From: Roseomonas sp.
GTDB lineage: Bacteria > Pseudomonadota > Alphaproteobacteria > Acetobacterales > Acetobacteraceae
Reading direction: 5' to 3'
Assembly: GCA_020249435.1 (NCBI GenBank)
Contig: JADCFQ010000025.1
Span: 57,024-121,023, forward strand
DNA: 64,000 nt
The notes below the pieces were generated by a model. It was not told the origin of the DNA. It did no database searches and worked only from the letters and a program-made list of their open reading frames with translations. Shown here one piece after another: positions 53,240 to 61,628 of this stretch (position 1 is its first letter; every line of letters begins with the position of its first letter). Position numbers and translations under genes: made by a program.

Positions 53240-53862
53240 GCGTTCCAGCCGGCGGTGCGCCGCGCCGCCTGCGCGACATAACCCGCACCCGAAGCAAAAG
53301 TGGTGGCCGCCACCACCCATATCATCACTTCAAGCAAGACGGGCGCGCTGAAACCAAAGCCCGCCAGCAGCAGTACCAAGGCGGCAAGCAGGATCTGCGC
53401 CGCCGTATTCGCCTTGGAAATGAAAATCGGCTTGATGCGCGGCGGCAGACCCACCGCCCACAACACAAGCACGCCACCCACAATCAGCAAATCGCGAAAC
53501 ACCACCAGAATCGCAAGCCAATCCGGCAGCACGCCAATCGCTGCGAGTGTGACATAAACCGAAACCAGCAATGCCTTATCCGCGATGGGATCAAGCACCG
53601 CGCCAAGCTGGGACCGCGCATTCCAGGCGCGCGCAATCCAACCATCCAGCGCGTCCGAAATGCCCGCGCCGATAAAAACCAGAAAGGCCAGATCAAGCCG
53701 GTGCTGCAACATCAACCAGATCGCCGCCGGTACGGCGCAAAGTCGCCCAAGCGTGATCAGATTGGGCAGGGTGAAAAGCCCTGCCCCCGCCACCACCGGC
53801 GGCGTATGCGAAACCCGGCGAAGATCAGGACCGTCCGGCAAGGCCAAGCCGCCATTGATCAT
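53236..53862 (-). CDS. CDP-alcohol phosphatidyltransferase family protein (PgsA-like)
   Basis: This 208-residue protein has six hydrophobic segments and the CDP-alcohol motif D-x2-DG-x2-AR-x8-G-x3-D-x3-D, read as [20 protein letters not shown] followed by [29 protein letters not shown] at the start fits phosphatidylglycerophosphate synthase. It would transfer a phosphatidyl group from CDP-diacylglycerol to glycerol-3-phosphate or another alcohol. Its first 38 nt overlap the end of the DUF2066 gene, and about 30 residues precede the conserved start, which is long for PgsA. The alcohol acceptor is not proven. Confidence 0.9.
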   Translation of the reverse strand: MINGGLALPDGPDLRRVSHTPPVVAGAGLFTLPNLITLGRLCAVPAAIWLMLQHRLDLAFLVFIGAGISDALDGWIARAWNARSQLGAVLDPIADKALLVSVYVTLAAIGVLPDWLAILVVFRDLLIVGGVLVLWAVGLPPRIKPIFISKANTAAQILLAALVLLLAGFGFSAPVLLEVMIWVVAATTFASGAGYVAQAARRTAGWNA

Positions 53863-54535
53863 TCTGCGCGCCAGACCCGCGCGTCAGTTGCAAGCCATGC
53901 TGGCCGAAGGTCTCCGGCGCCATGCCAATGGGAATACGCAGCCCGATATTCAAATGCGCGCGGTCTATCGTGATCGCCATGACATCAAGCCTGGCGCCAG
54001 CAGCCACCACGCGGCGGCGAATTTCCAGCCATTCATTGAGCGACGCATAACGCGCCGTCGCTTCCACAGAAGCCAGCACAGGCGTGGCGGGCGTATTGCT
54101 GATTGGCGATTCGCTCGCCGTGCCGGAAGGCAGCGTTGCGGCGCGCACCTCGGCCCCCTCGGCGAAGCTTTGCACGGCATCGGCATCGAATTGGATGGTC
54201 AGCCGCCCACTGTAGCGCTGCGGGCCAGTGGTTTCCTGTTCAATCACAATGGAACGCACCATGCGATCAAGCTCTGCGTCGGTTGGGCGGCGCGGTGCAT
54301 TCACCATGCCCTGAATGCGATCCCAGGCGCTGCGGCGCCCGGCGGCAAAGGCGCGTTCCTGCGCCACGACGCCATTTTCTGCGGTGGCTTCCGCCACCAC
54401 ATTGCGCTGCGTCAGCGCGCCCATATCGCTGAATTGCGCCAAGGCCGGCAGGGCAAGCAGGCTCAGCCAGAAGCTTGCGCAAGCCGCCGCCACATGTTTC
54501 CTTCCGGCCATTCGCCAGGCGTGGCGTTTTGTCAT
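53825..54535 (-). CDS. DUF2066-like exported protein
   Basis: A 236-residue protein with a signal peptide ([18 protein letters not shown], cleaved near AQ). The following mature region contains [20 protein letters not shown] and [20 protein letters not shown], with alternating strand/helix content like DUF2066 domains. These proteins are periplasmic and of unknown function. The frame runs into the phosphatidyltransferase gene by 38 nt. It heads the six-gene minus-strand operon and is divergent from purM (66 bp between starts). An alternative ATG lies at 54511. Confidence 0.72.
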   Translation of the reverse strand: MTKRHAWRMAGRKHVAAACASFWLSLLALPALAQFSDMGALTQRNVVAEATAENGVVAQERAFAAGRRSAWDRIQGMVNAPRRPTDAELDRMVRSIVIEQETTGPQRYSGRLTIQFDADAVQSFAEGAEVRAATLPSGTASESPISNTPATPVLASVEATARYASLNEWLEIRRRVVAAGARLDVMAITIDRAHLNIGLRIPIGMAPETFGQHGLQLTRGSGAQNDQWRLGLAGRS

Positions 54536-54601
54536 CAAAGCCTTCCCTTCGCGTTTTCCCACGCTATAGCACGGGGGCAGTCTATCAAATCGGAGGTCGC
54601 C

Positions 54602-55678
54602 CTGACCAGTTCCAATCCCGAACACCTCACCTACCGCGATGCGGGCGTGGATATTGAGGCCGGCGACGCCCTGGTTGAAGCCATCAAGCCCCTGGCGCGT
54701 GCCACGAACCGGTCTGGCGTCATGGGGGGCCTGGGCGGCTTCGGCGCCTTGTTTGACCCGAAGGCAGCGGGTTTTTCCGATCCCGTGCTGGTCTCCTCCA
54801 CCGATGGGGTTGGCACCAAGCTCCGCGTCGCGATTGAAGCGGGCATTCACGACACGGTCGGCATTGATCTGGTGGCGATGTGCGTAAACGATCTGGTGGT
54901 GCAGGGCGCTGAGCCACTGTTTTTCCTGGATTATTTCGCGACCGGCAAGCTCCAGCTCAATCAGGCACGGGCGGTGATTGCGGGCATTGCTGAAGGCTGC
55001 CGGCAGGCGGGCTGTGCCCTGGTGGGCGGCGAAACGGCTGAAATGCCGGGGATGTATGCGGCGGATGATTATGATCTGGCCGGGTTTTCCGTGGGCGCAG
55101 CGGAACGAGGCCGCCTGCTGCCGGCAGGGGTTGCGGCGGGCGATGTGCTGATCGGCCTTGGGTCGTCGGGCGTGCATTCCAACGGGTTTTCCCTGGTGCG
55201 GCGGGTATTGGCCGCGCGCGGCCTTACGCTGGCCGATGCCGCGCCCTTCGCCCCTGGGCAGAAGCTTGGTCAGGCGCTACTGGCGCCGACGCGCATTTAT
55301 GTGAAGCCGCTGCTTGCCCTGCATCGCGCGGGGCTTTTGCATGCGGCAGCGCATATCACCGGCGGCGGGCTGCCCGGCAATCTGCCGCGCGTGCTGCCAG
55401 CGGGTGTCACGGCAGTGCTGGAAGCCGGTAGCTGGCCCGTGCCGCCGGTCTTCGCCTTCCTGGCCGAGGCCGGGAATGTCAGCGCCGATGAAATGCTGCG
55501 CGTGTTCAATTGCGGGCTCGGCATGGTGCTGGCGGTGCCTGAAGCCGGGGTTGAGGCCGCCACGCGCATGCTGACCGAAGCCGGTGAGGCACCCTTTCGC
55601 ATCGGCCATCTGGAAGCCTCCAGCGGGCCAGCCGGCATTCATCTCCAGAACCTGCCCCAGGCCTGGCCGCGCGCATGA
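54602..55678 (+). CDS. purM: Phosphoribosylformylglycinamidine cyclo-ligase PurM (CTG start)
   Basis: A 358-residue AIR synthetase: [43 protein letters not shown] (ATP/metal loop), [22 protein letters not shown] and [17 protein letters not shown]. It makes aminoimidazole ribonucleotide from FGAM with ATP in purine synthesis. No ATG, GTG or TTG precedes the conserved YRDAGVDI region in frame. GGAGG at 54592-54596 stands 5 nt before a CTG at 54602, giving (M)TSSNPEHL, so this CTG is the likely start. A longer open frame from 53585 is antisense to other genes and not coding. The stop overlaps purN (ATGA). Confidence 0.93.
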   Translation: MTSSNPEHLTYRDAGVDIEAGDALVEAIKPLARATNRSGVMGGLGGFGALFDPKAAGFSDPVLVSSTDGVGTKLRVAIEAGIHDTVGIDLVAMCVNDLVVQGAEPLFFLDYFATGKLQLNQARAVIAGIAEGCRQAGCALVGGETAEMPGMYAADDYDLAGFSVGAAERGRLLPAGVAAGDVLIGLGSSGVHSNGFSLVRRVLAARGLTLADAAPFAPGQKLGQALLAPTRIYVKPLLALHRAGLLHAAAHITGGGLPGNLPRVLPAGVTAVLEAGSWPVPPVFAFLAEAGNVSADEMLRVFNCGLGMVLAVPEAGVEAATRMLTEAGEAPFRIGHLEASSGPAGIHLQNLPQAWPRA

Positions 55679-56349
55679 AGCGGAAGCGGCTCGCCCTGCT
55701 GATATCTGGGCGCGGGTCCAATATGGCGGCGATTCTGGCGGCTGCCGGGCCGGATTACCCGGCGGAACCGGTGCTGGTGCTGTCCAACCGCGCCGATGCG
55801 GCGGGGCTTGAGGTCGCCAAAGCGCGCGGGGTGCCAACCGCTGTGGTGGAAAGCCGCGCCTTCAAGGGTGATCGCACTGGGTTCGAAGCTGCGATGAAGG
55901 CCGAATTGGCCCGGCATGGCGTTGAAATCATTGCCCTGGCCGGCTTCATGCGCGTGCTGACGCCCGATTTCGTCCGTCGCTGGGACGGGCGGTTGATCAA
56001 TATCCACCCATCCCTGCTGCCGGCCTTTCCGGGGCTGGATACCCATGCGCGGGCCTTGGCCGCTGGCGTCAGGCTGCATGGCTGCACCGTGCATCTGGTG
56101 ACCGCTGGGGTGGATGAGGGGCCAATCCTGGCGCAGGCCGCCGTACCGGTTTTGCCCAATGATACGGAAGCAAGCCTTGCGGCCCGCGTGCTGGCCGAAG
56201 AACATAAGCTCTATCCCGCCGCGCTTTCCTGGCTGGCGGCGGGGCGCGTGAGGTTGGAAGCGGGGCGGGCCGTCATCACCGGAGTGGAATCTGCGCGTGA
56301 TTCGCTGCTGAACCCCTTGCCCCGCACGGCGTTGCTTTCTACACAGTGA
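55675..56349 (+). CDS. purN: Phosphoribosylglycinamide formyltransferase PurN
   Basis: This 224-residue protein has [18 protein letters not shown] (substrate loop), [17 protein letters not shown], the catalytic Asn-His pair in [19 protein letters not shown], and Asp in [12 protein letters not shown]. It formylates GAR with 10-formyl-THF. Its ATG overlaps the purM stop, so the two purine steps are translationally coupled. A small membrane-protein gene starts 27 nt later. Confidence 0.95.
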   Translation: MKRKRLALLISGRGSNMAAILAAAGPDYPAEPVLVLSNRADAAGLEVAKARGVPTAVVESRAFKGDRTGFEAAMKAELARHGVEIIALAGFMRVLTPDFVRRWDGRLINIHPSLLPAFPGLDTHARALAAGVRLHGCTVHLVTAGVDEGPILAQAAVPVLPNDTEASLAARVLAEEHKLYPAALSWLAAGRVRLEAGRAVITGVESARDSLLNPLPRTALLSTQ

Positions 56350-56376
56350 TCCAAGGTTTGAGCGTTGGGGAAAGCC

Positions 56377-56532
56377 ATGGCTGAGAAAGAACATTATGAC
56401 TTCGTCGAAGTGACTGCCGCCGATATCCTCGCGGATCGTCGCGGTGGGTGGGAAGATTTCACCCGCTTCGTCACCTGGTCCACTGGCGCGATTATTGTGG
56501 TGTTGGTGCTGATGGCGATTTTCCTGGTCTGA
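56377..56532 (+). CDS. aa3-type cytochrome c oxidase subunit IV-like microprotein
   Basis: This frame encodes 51 residues: a soluble N-terminus with ADILADRRGGWEDFTRFVTW and one membrane helix (GAIIVVLVLMAIFLV). The short aromatic-rich turn followed by a single helix resembles the bacterial aa3 oxidase subunit IV family, which associates with the oxidase in the inner membrane. No other cox gene is in the window. It follows purN and ends before a strong terminator. Confidence 0.65.
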   Translation: MAEKEHYDFVEVTAADILADRRGGWEDFTRFVTWSTGAIIVVLVLMAIFLV

Positions 56533-56558
56533 CGCCGGGCAATTCTATTGGCAATGAA

Positions 56559-56590
56559 AAAGGGGCGGTTTGGACCGCCCCTTTGTTTTT
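56559..56590. terminator. Strong bidirectional Rho-independent terminator
   Basis: AAAGGGGCGGT (56559-56569) and ACCGCCCCTTT (56574-56584) form an 11-bp stem with a TTGG loop, followed by GTTTTT on the plus strand. On the minus strand the stem is flanked by TTTTTC. It ends the purM-purN-microprotein unit and the ftsE-ftsX-ydcF-plsC operon, whose last stop is at 56594. Confidence 0.85.
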
Positions 56591-56593
56591 GCG

Positions 56594-57304
56594 CTACTGA
56601 CGCGCCATCAGCCGCGCCGTCTCCGTTTCAATCTGCGTTTCCATCGCCTCCATCAGTGGCTTGCGCGCCAGCCCCGCCGGCAAGGCGGGCAGAATGGAAA
56701 TGGCAATCACGCCAGGTTTCTTGTGAAACGCTCTTCTTCCCCAATGCTGCCCGCTATTAGTCGCAACCGGATAGCAAGGCACGCCGCTGCCCATGACCAG
56801 CGCGGCCACGCCCGGCAGATAGGGTAGTTTTTCGCCTGGCGCAGACCGCGTGCCCTCCGGAAAAATCACCAAAGGTCGCCCTTCATCCAGCACGCGCTTC
56901 GCGTCACGCACCATGCCGCGCAGCGCCGCGCCGCCGCCATCCCGATCCACCGCCACCGCCCCGCTATGGCGCGCCGCACGGCCCCAAAAGGGCAGGTCGA
57001 GTAATTCGCGTTTCAGGACATAGCTTGGTTGTTCAATCAGGGCGGGCCAGACAAAGGTATCAAAGGCGGATTGATGTTTTGACGCAATGATCGCCGCGCC
57101 AGGCGCGATGCGTTCAAGACCGGTCACTTCGACGCGAATATTGCAGATGATGCGCAGCAGCCGGATGATGAGGCGCGCCCAAAGCTGAATGAAGCGGCGC
57201 ATGTGGCGCGGATGGAAAGGCAAGAAGGCCATCGCGATTACGGCGCAAAACGCCGTGATGGTCATGAAGAGCGTGTTGAAAATAAGGGAACGCAGCCAGA
57301 TCAT
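56594..57304 (-). CDS. plsC: 1-acyl-sn-glycerol-3-phosphate acyltransferase (PlsC-like)
   Basis: A 236-residue membrane acyltransferase with two N-terminal helices. The HX4D motif is KHQSAFDTF (His77, Asp82), and the substrate motif is FPEGTRSAPGE (Glu150-Ser154). It converts lysophosphatidate to phosphatidate. A longer frame starts at 57400, but the ATG at 57304 overlaps the stop of the YdcF-type gene (ATGA). It is last in an ftsE-ftsX-ydcF-plsC unit. Confidence 0.92.
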   Translation of the reverse strand: MIWLRSLIFNTLFMTITAFCAVIAMAFLPFHPRHMRRFIQLWARLIIRLLRIICNIRVEVTGLERIAPGAAIIASKHQSAFDTFVWPALIEQPSYVLKRELLDLPFWGRAARHSGAVAVDRDGGGAALRGMVRDAKRVLDEGRPLVIFPEGTRSAPGEKLPYLPGVAALVMGSGVPCYPVATNSGQHWGRRAFHKKPGVIAISILPALPAGLARKPLMEAMETQIETETARLMARQ

Positions 57305-57891
57305 GATCGCCTGCCACCGATTATCGCCGAGAGCCCAGCCTCGGCGCCGAGAAACTTCATGTATTCGCCAAGCAACAACCCCCAATTGCGTGGGCGCCAA
57401 AAGGCGCCCTCCGCGCGCAGCCGGGATGGCGTCACGGGATGGGCCTGCACATGCAAGCCAGGCATGGCGCGGCGCAATTCCGTGCGCGCGCGCGGCATGT
57501 GATAGCCCGCCGTCACCAGCCGGATGGATGCAACATTGCGCTGCTTCGCCCAGGCCGCAATTTCCACCGCATTGCCGCGTGTGGAGGCTGCCGCATGGCC
57601 AAGCTCTACCCGGCCAGTAAGCTTCGCGGGATCCACCCCTGCACCGCGCGCCAGATCCGCCAAGCGCGAATCCGGATGCACGCCAGAGACAAAAAGCCGC
57701 GGTGCGGCGCCTTCTTCCAGCAGGCGAAAGCCGGTCTCCACACGCTCAGTCCCGCCGGTCAGCACCACAATGGCGTCCGCCGCGCCGACATCAGCGGCCG
57801 CTTCCTGCACAGCACGCAGGAACCAGATGAAGCCGCCAAGCCAAAGCAGCAGCAGCGCCAAGGCCAGCAACGAAAGCCGCCGCAGTTTCAT
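57301..57891 (-). CDS. YdcF/ElyC family protein (DUF218)
   Basis: This 196-residue protein has an N-terminal membrane helix (LSLLALALLLLWLGGFIWFL). The DUF218 fold follows: DAIVVLTGGTERVETGFRLL, RLFVSGVH, TRGNAVEIAAW and RLVTAGYHMPRARTEL. SanA/ElyC members affect envelope integrity and lipid carrier use. Both ends overlap neighbours (ATGA with ftsX and plsC), so it belongs to the ftsEX operon. Confidence 0.87.
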   Translation of the reverse strand: MKLRRLSLLALALLLLWLGGFIWFLRAVQEAAADVGAADAIVVLTGGTERVETGFRLLEEGAAPRLFVSGVHPDSRLADLARGAGVDPAKLTGRVELGHAAASTRGNAVEIAAWAKQRNVASIRLVTAGYHMPRARTELRRAMPGLHVQAHPVTPSRLRAEGAFWRPRNWGLLLGEYMKFLGAEAGLSAIIGGRRS

Positions 57892-58742
57892 GGCAGGCGC
57901 CGCAACCACAATAGGATGCTCGCTTTCGTAGCGCCCCAGGCGATCAAAGCGGCGGAGAGCGGGATGGCCGCAAGGGCAAGCCATGGCAGGTCCTGCCGGG
58001 TGATCTCGGGCAGCATTGGACCGGCAAGCTGCGACAGCGCCCACAGCAAGGCCGCTGCCAAGGCCACCCCCAAAATCGCCCCCAGCGCAGCAAGCCAGGC
58101 GGTGCGACGCGCGAAGCGCCCGGCGATATCGCGATCCGCCGCGCCCAGCATATGCAGCACCATCACCGAATCGCGCCGCGCCGCGATGCCCGCGCGCACG
58201 GCCAACACCACCACCGAAGCCCCCACCACCGCCACCAGCAGCAGCGCCGCCAAGGCAGCGGCCGAAACTGCCCGCGCCACAGCAGCAAGCCGCGCGACAA
58301 ACACCCCATGCGCTTCCGTCACTGCACCCGGCACGGCTTCCGCGACCCTATCGCCAATCAGCACCGGGTCGGCGGCCAGATCGGCCAGGCGCAATTCAAT
58401 CACGCCGGGCAGCGGCAGCCCTGCGACATCCCCGAGCCAGGGGCGCAGCAATTCCGCCATGCGGCCGGGGTCCACCGCCTGAGCCTCACGCACCGCCGGC
58501 AGGGCGCGCAGCACTTCCAGTGCCGCTTCCATCCGTGCCGTCGTCGGGTTTGGGATTTGTACCGTGACGGCGGCATTCGCGCCTTGCTGCCAGCGCTTGG
58601 CGAGTTGGCTGACAGCCTCATGCCCCGCCAGCGCGCAGGTCGCGAATAGCGCCATGGCGGCAATCAGCGCCACCAGCAGCCGATCCGCCAACGCGCCGCG
58701 CAGGCCAATCGGGTCCGCCCTGCCACCTGCGTCACGGCGCAT
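57888..58742 (-). CDS. ftsX: Cell division protein FtsX-like ABC permease
   Basis: This 284-residue protein has four predicted helices in the FtsX/MacB pattern. The N-terminal helix (LLVALIAAMALFATCALAG) is followed by a periplasmic domain of about 130 residues and three C-terminal helices. VMVLHMLGAADRDIAGRFARR is the conserved loop before the last pair. With FtsE it transmits ATPase energy to periplasmic peptidoglycan hydrolases at the septum. Its ATG lies inside the last codons of ftsE (about 11-nt overlap). Confidence 0.9.
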   Translation of the reverse strand: MRRDAGGRADPIGLRGALADRLLVALIAAMALFATCALAGHEAVSQLAKRWQQGANAAVTVQIPNPTTARMEAALEVLRALPAVREAQAVDPGRMAELLRPWLGDVAGLPLPGVIELRLADLAADPVLIGDRVAEAVPGAVTEAHGVFVARLAAVARAVSAAALAALLLVAVVGASVVVLAVRAGIAARRDSVMVLHMLGAADRDIAGRFARRTAWLAALGAILGVALAAALLWALSQLAGPMLPEITRQDLPWLALAAIPLSAALIAWGATKASILLWLRRLP

Positions 58743-59406
58743 CAATGACGCGGCCTTCTGCCAGAGTAATGACCCGCGCCGGGTGGCGCGCGGGCAAATC
58801 CTCGGAATGCGTTGCCACCACTATTGCGGTGCCAAGCCGGTTCATTTCCACGAACAGCGCAATCAAGCGCCGCGCTTCAAACACATCCAATTCCGAGGTC
58901 GGTTCATCAGCGATCAGCAAGGCCGGGCGCGTGATGATGGCGCGCGCAATGGCGATACGCTGCTGCTCACCGCCGGAAAGCTCCGCCGGCGCACGCCCGG
59001 CCTTTGCCGCAAGACCGAGCCAATCAAGGATTTCATTGACATCTTGTTTCACTGCGCCTTCTGCCCGGCCAGCAAGCCGCAACGGCAGCGCCACATTATC
59101 CCAGGCGGAAAGATGGCCCAGTAGGCGAAATTCCTGATGCACGACGCCGATCTTGCGCCTGAGCGCCGGGAGTGCCGCGCGTTCCGCCTGCCCGATATTG
59201 GTGCCCAGCACCGAAACCACGCCGCTTGAGGGCCGGATCGCCGCATGCATCAACCTGAGGATTGAGCTTTTCCCCGCCCCGGAAGGCCCGAGCAGCCAGG
59301 TGAAGCTCCCCTCCCCCAGCGCGAAGGAGACATCGCGCAGGGCCGCCTGCCCAGGGTCTCCCCCAGGGGTTGGATAGGCCAGCCCGACACGCCCGAATCT
59401 CACCAT
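58732..59406 (-). CDS. ftsE: Cell division ATP-binding protein FtsE
   Basis: A 224-residue ABC ATPase: Walker A GPSGAGKSS (residues 40-48), Q-loop HQEFRLLGHLSAWDNV, signature LSGGEQQRIAIARAI, Walker B ALLIADEPTSELD and H-loop VVATHSEDL. FtsE usually reads DEPTGNLD, so SEL is a local variation. A frame from 59487 adds 27 unlikely residues. It is coupled to ftsX and divergent from the zinc-ribbon gene with 79 bp between starts. Confidence 0.92.
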   Translation of the reverse strand: MVRFGRVGLAYPTPGGDPGQAALRDVSFALGEGSFTWLLGPSGAGKSSILRLMHAAIRPSSGVVSVLGTNIGQAERAALPALRRKIGVVHQEFRLLGHLSAWDNVALPLRLAGRAEGAVKQDVNEILDWLGLAAKAGRAPAELSGGEQQRIAIARAIITRPALLIADEPTSELDVFEARRLIALFVEMNRLGTAIVVATHSEDLPARHPARVITLAEGRVIDAP

Positions 59407-59485
59407 AGGGCCTGTTTCGCATGGCAAGGGTGGGGGGCTCAATCTTTCGCTTGCCGAGAAGCCTTCAGTGACGGAAAATAGGTGC

Positions 59486-59911
59486 ATGCTGATCGAATGC
59501 CCGAAATGCGAAGCTGGGTTTCAGGTGCCAGAGCGCCTGTTGCGCGACCGCACGCGCCCCTTGCGCTGTGGCCAATGCGGGACGGTGTTCCCCATCCCGG
59601 AACCGCCCGCGCTTGAGCCGGAACCTTTGGCCTATCGCGCACCAGAACCGCCGGCGCCCGCGCCGGTGGCGGAGGAACCCCGCCCGGCACCTGCGCCGCC
59701 GGCCGAGGAACCGCGCCCCGAACCCCCGGCCGCGGGAGATACCCCGCCCGAGGCTGCGGATGGGGCTGGATCACGCGGGCTGCGCGCTGCCTGGGCGGCT
59801 TCCATTGCGCTGCTGATTGGCGGTGGGCTTGCCGCCATTATTCAGCGCGAAGCGGTCATGGAAGCCTGGCCGCCAGCGGCGCGGTTATTTGCGGCGCTCG
59901 GCTTGGGGTGA
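59486..59911 (+). CDS. Zinc-ribbon (MJ0042-type) protein with a membrane helix
   Basis: A 141-residue protein. The N-terminal MJ0042-like zinc ribbon has two Cys-x2-Cys pairs (ECPKCEAGF...RCGQCGTVF). A Pro/Glu/Ala-rich linker follows (residues about 40-100), then one helix (AAWAASIALLIGGGLAAII) near the C-terminus. This cytoplasmic-ribbon/helix layout, divergent from ftsE, is common in alphaproteobacteria; its function is not known. The ATG at 59486 was chosen over a GTG at 59468 because the ribbon starts directly after it. Confidence 0.82.
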   Translation: MLIECPKCEAGFQVPERLLRDRTRPLRCGQCGTVFPIPEPPALEPEPLAYRAPEPPAPAPVAEEPRPAPAPPAEEPRPEPPAAGDTPPEAADGAGSRGLRAAWAASIALLIGGGLAAIIQREAVMEAWPPAARLFAALGLG

Positions 59912-60136
59912 GGCTGGGGCGGCGAAGGGCGCGCGGTGGTTGAGGGGGAGCGGCGTGATGGCGGCAGGGCTGGTGGTGTTACAGCTTCCAGAGAGATTAT
60001 CGGCACAAGCGGCGCTGATCAGTTGGTCATTATCTGTCCGGCCAGCCAGGATGTTGGCGCCTGACTGGTCGGTGGATGGGTTATTCTTGTTGCGCCCTGA
60101 ATCTGCTATCGCGTTAACAAAATGGAGCGCTTCCGC

Positions 60137-61156
60137 ATGAGACTTCTCGGCCTCTGCGTAAATGGCATTCTAGATGCGAAGAATTTTCTTCCCTTGGCAA
60201 TCGAACTGCGTACCCGGCATCGTATAATTTTGGATGTTATGGATTTTGGCAGTTTCACCGATGAGCTTGTTGGAAGATATGATGGGCTTGTGGTTGGATC
60301 GGATTGGAACCAAAATCGGAAAATCGTCGAGAAGTTTCTGTCGTTAGGGAAGCGGACGGTTCTTGTGCAGTCTGAGGGTATGTTTATTGACCCTGCGAAG
60401 TGGTACATTGGCAAGCCACCGATTACTGGTCTTGCGTGTCTTTGGGGAAACGTACATGCGGAGCTATTCAGAGCTCGCGGCTACCATGGCGAAATTGCTG
60501 TTACTGGTCCGCCACGATTTGATATTTACCATCGTTTCATTTCGCGATTTAGTCGATCTGAGATTTTTGAGCGGCTGGGTATCTACCGGGATGCCCGCCC
60601 TTATGTCCTGTTCTTGGGGCAGTTTTTCCCCAAAGGGGAGTTCGGGCCGGCGCTTATGGGCATACAGAAGCAAATGACAGAATTCGCTTGTCGAACTCCG
60701 AGTTCCTTCCGTGTCCTGATCAAATGTCATCCGCAGGAAACACAAGCAGGCTATTTTTCACGAGCAGACATCGTGAAGGCCGCTGGGACGGATCATGTGA
60801 CAGTAGTTGATAATGGCGGTCACACCGAATTAATTGAGATTACGAATCTCATTTCCGAGGCTGAGCTCGTCGTTTCGTATAGCTCTACTGCTTCGATCGA
60901 AGCGGCGCTTCTCGGACGACCGTCGGCCATCTTCGATGATACCCATGAAAGTCCACTAGCTAATGGAACGATAGCTCAGCTGCCGGTAGTGAAGACACCA
61001 ACGGAGGTGCGTGACCTTGCGCTTGCGCCCGTTGATGCGTACGCAGTTCAAAATTTTATTCAGCGCTTCTTACCCGGCGGAATCAATGGTGATTTTACAG
61101 AGAAAACGGCTGCGGCCATCGCCGTGTATCTGAGGGGCCGAGCACCGGTCGCCTGA
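60137..61156 (+). CDS. GT-B-fold surface-glycan transferase-like protein (CDP-glycerol glycerophosphotransferase-like)
   Basis: This 339-residue protein has no signal peptide. Its C-terminal half carries LIKCHPQET and LVVSYSSTASIEAALLGRPS, the SST-x-x-E-A-x-x-GRP pattern of teichoic-acid-type glycerophosphotransferases, capsule synthesis proteins and related GT-B enzymes. It probably adds a unit to a surface polysaccharide. A start five codons earlier (60122) is possible, but GGAG at 60124-60127 fits the ATG at 60137. Base composition is clearly lower in GC than the ftsE operon next door, so it looks acquired. The acceptor and donor are unknown. Confidence 0.72.
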   Translation: MRLLGLCVNGILDAKNFLPLAIELRTRHRIILDVMDFGSFTDELVGRYDGLVVGSDWNQNRKIVEKFLSLGKRTVLVQSEGMFIDPAKWYIGKPPITGLACLWGNVHAELFRARGYHGEIAVTGPPRFDIYHRFISRFSRSEIFERLGIYRDARPYVLFLGQFFPKGEFGPALMGIQKQMTEFACRTPSSFRVLIKCHPQETQAGYFSRADIVKAAGTDHVTVVDNGGHTELIEITNLISEAELVVSYSSTASIEAALLGRPSAIFDDTHESPLANGTIAQLPVVKTPTEVRDLALAPVDAYAVQNFIQRFLPGGINGDFTEKTAAAIAVYLRGRAPVA

Positions 61157-61628
61157 TGATGGGGAACTTCGTCTGACGTAAAGTGGCGGAGGTCCAACGC
61201 TGGATGGCGCAGATCGCGTATCTTGCCACCGCTTGTGGTCTTCACGACGGCGGGCATGAGCGGCGGTGCAATGCCAATGAGACGCTAACGGTGTTGCTCA
61301 TTTTCGCTCAACTCGAGGGCGTTTTATAGCTTGAGATTGCCACATGTTGGCATTTCAGGCGGCGAGTGCCCGCTTTCAGTCTCGCGGGTTGCATGGCGTC
61401 AGGTCTATCCAGATAGCTACAGCGCCCTCCGTCGTTATGCCGATAGCCTGAAATTTGATGAATCTTTTGCGCTACTTGGCTGGGCCTTTTCAGGCGGTCA
61501 GTGTTTACTTTGGAATCGATAAACCGCACGGGGCAAGGCTTCACCACGCTTGACAAGGGCCTCCATATTTCGCAGGAATATCGGCCTAAGAGAACACTCG
61601 GTTCTCGCTGGAAGGTGCGTGTGTAATC
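61157..61628. other. 472-bp gap in the glycan island, no confident gene
   Basis: This stretch has intermediate GC. Two short open segments can be read on the plus strand: one without a start (about 61172-61327, reading KVAEVQRWMAQIAYLATACG) and one from 61331 to 61522 (63 residues). A third, startless frame runs to a stop just before the next gene. None is supported by a motif. The pattern of short frames in shifting phases would fit a degraded gene, but this is unproven. Confidence 0.35.

Noticed and set aside
53825..55177. 450-residue minus-strand open frame
   Set aside because: Only its C-terminal part from 54535 has a signal peptide and DUF2066-like features; the rest is antisense to purM.
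53585..55678. 697-residue open frame covering the purM region
   Set aside because: Only the part from 54602 resembles PurM; the upstream part is antisense to the phosphatidyltransferase and DUF2066 genes.
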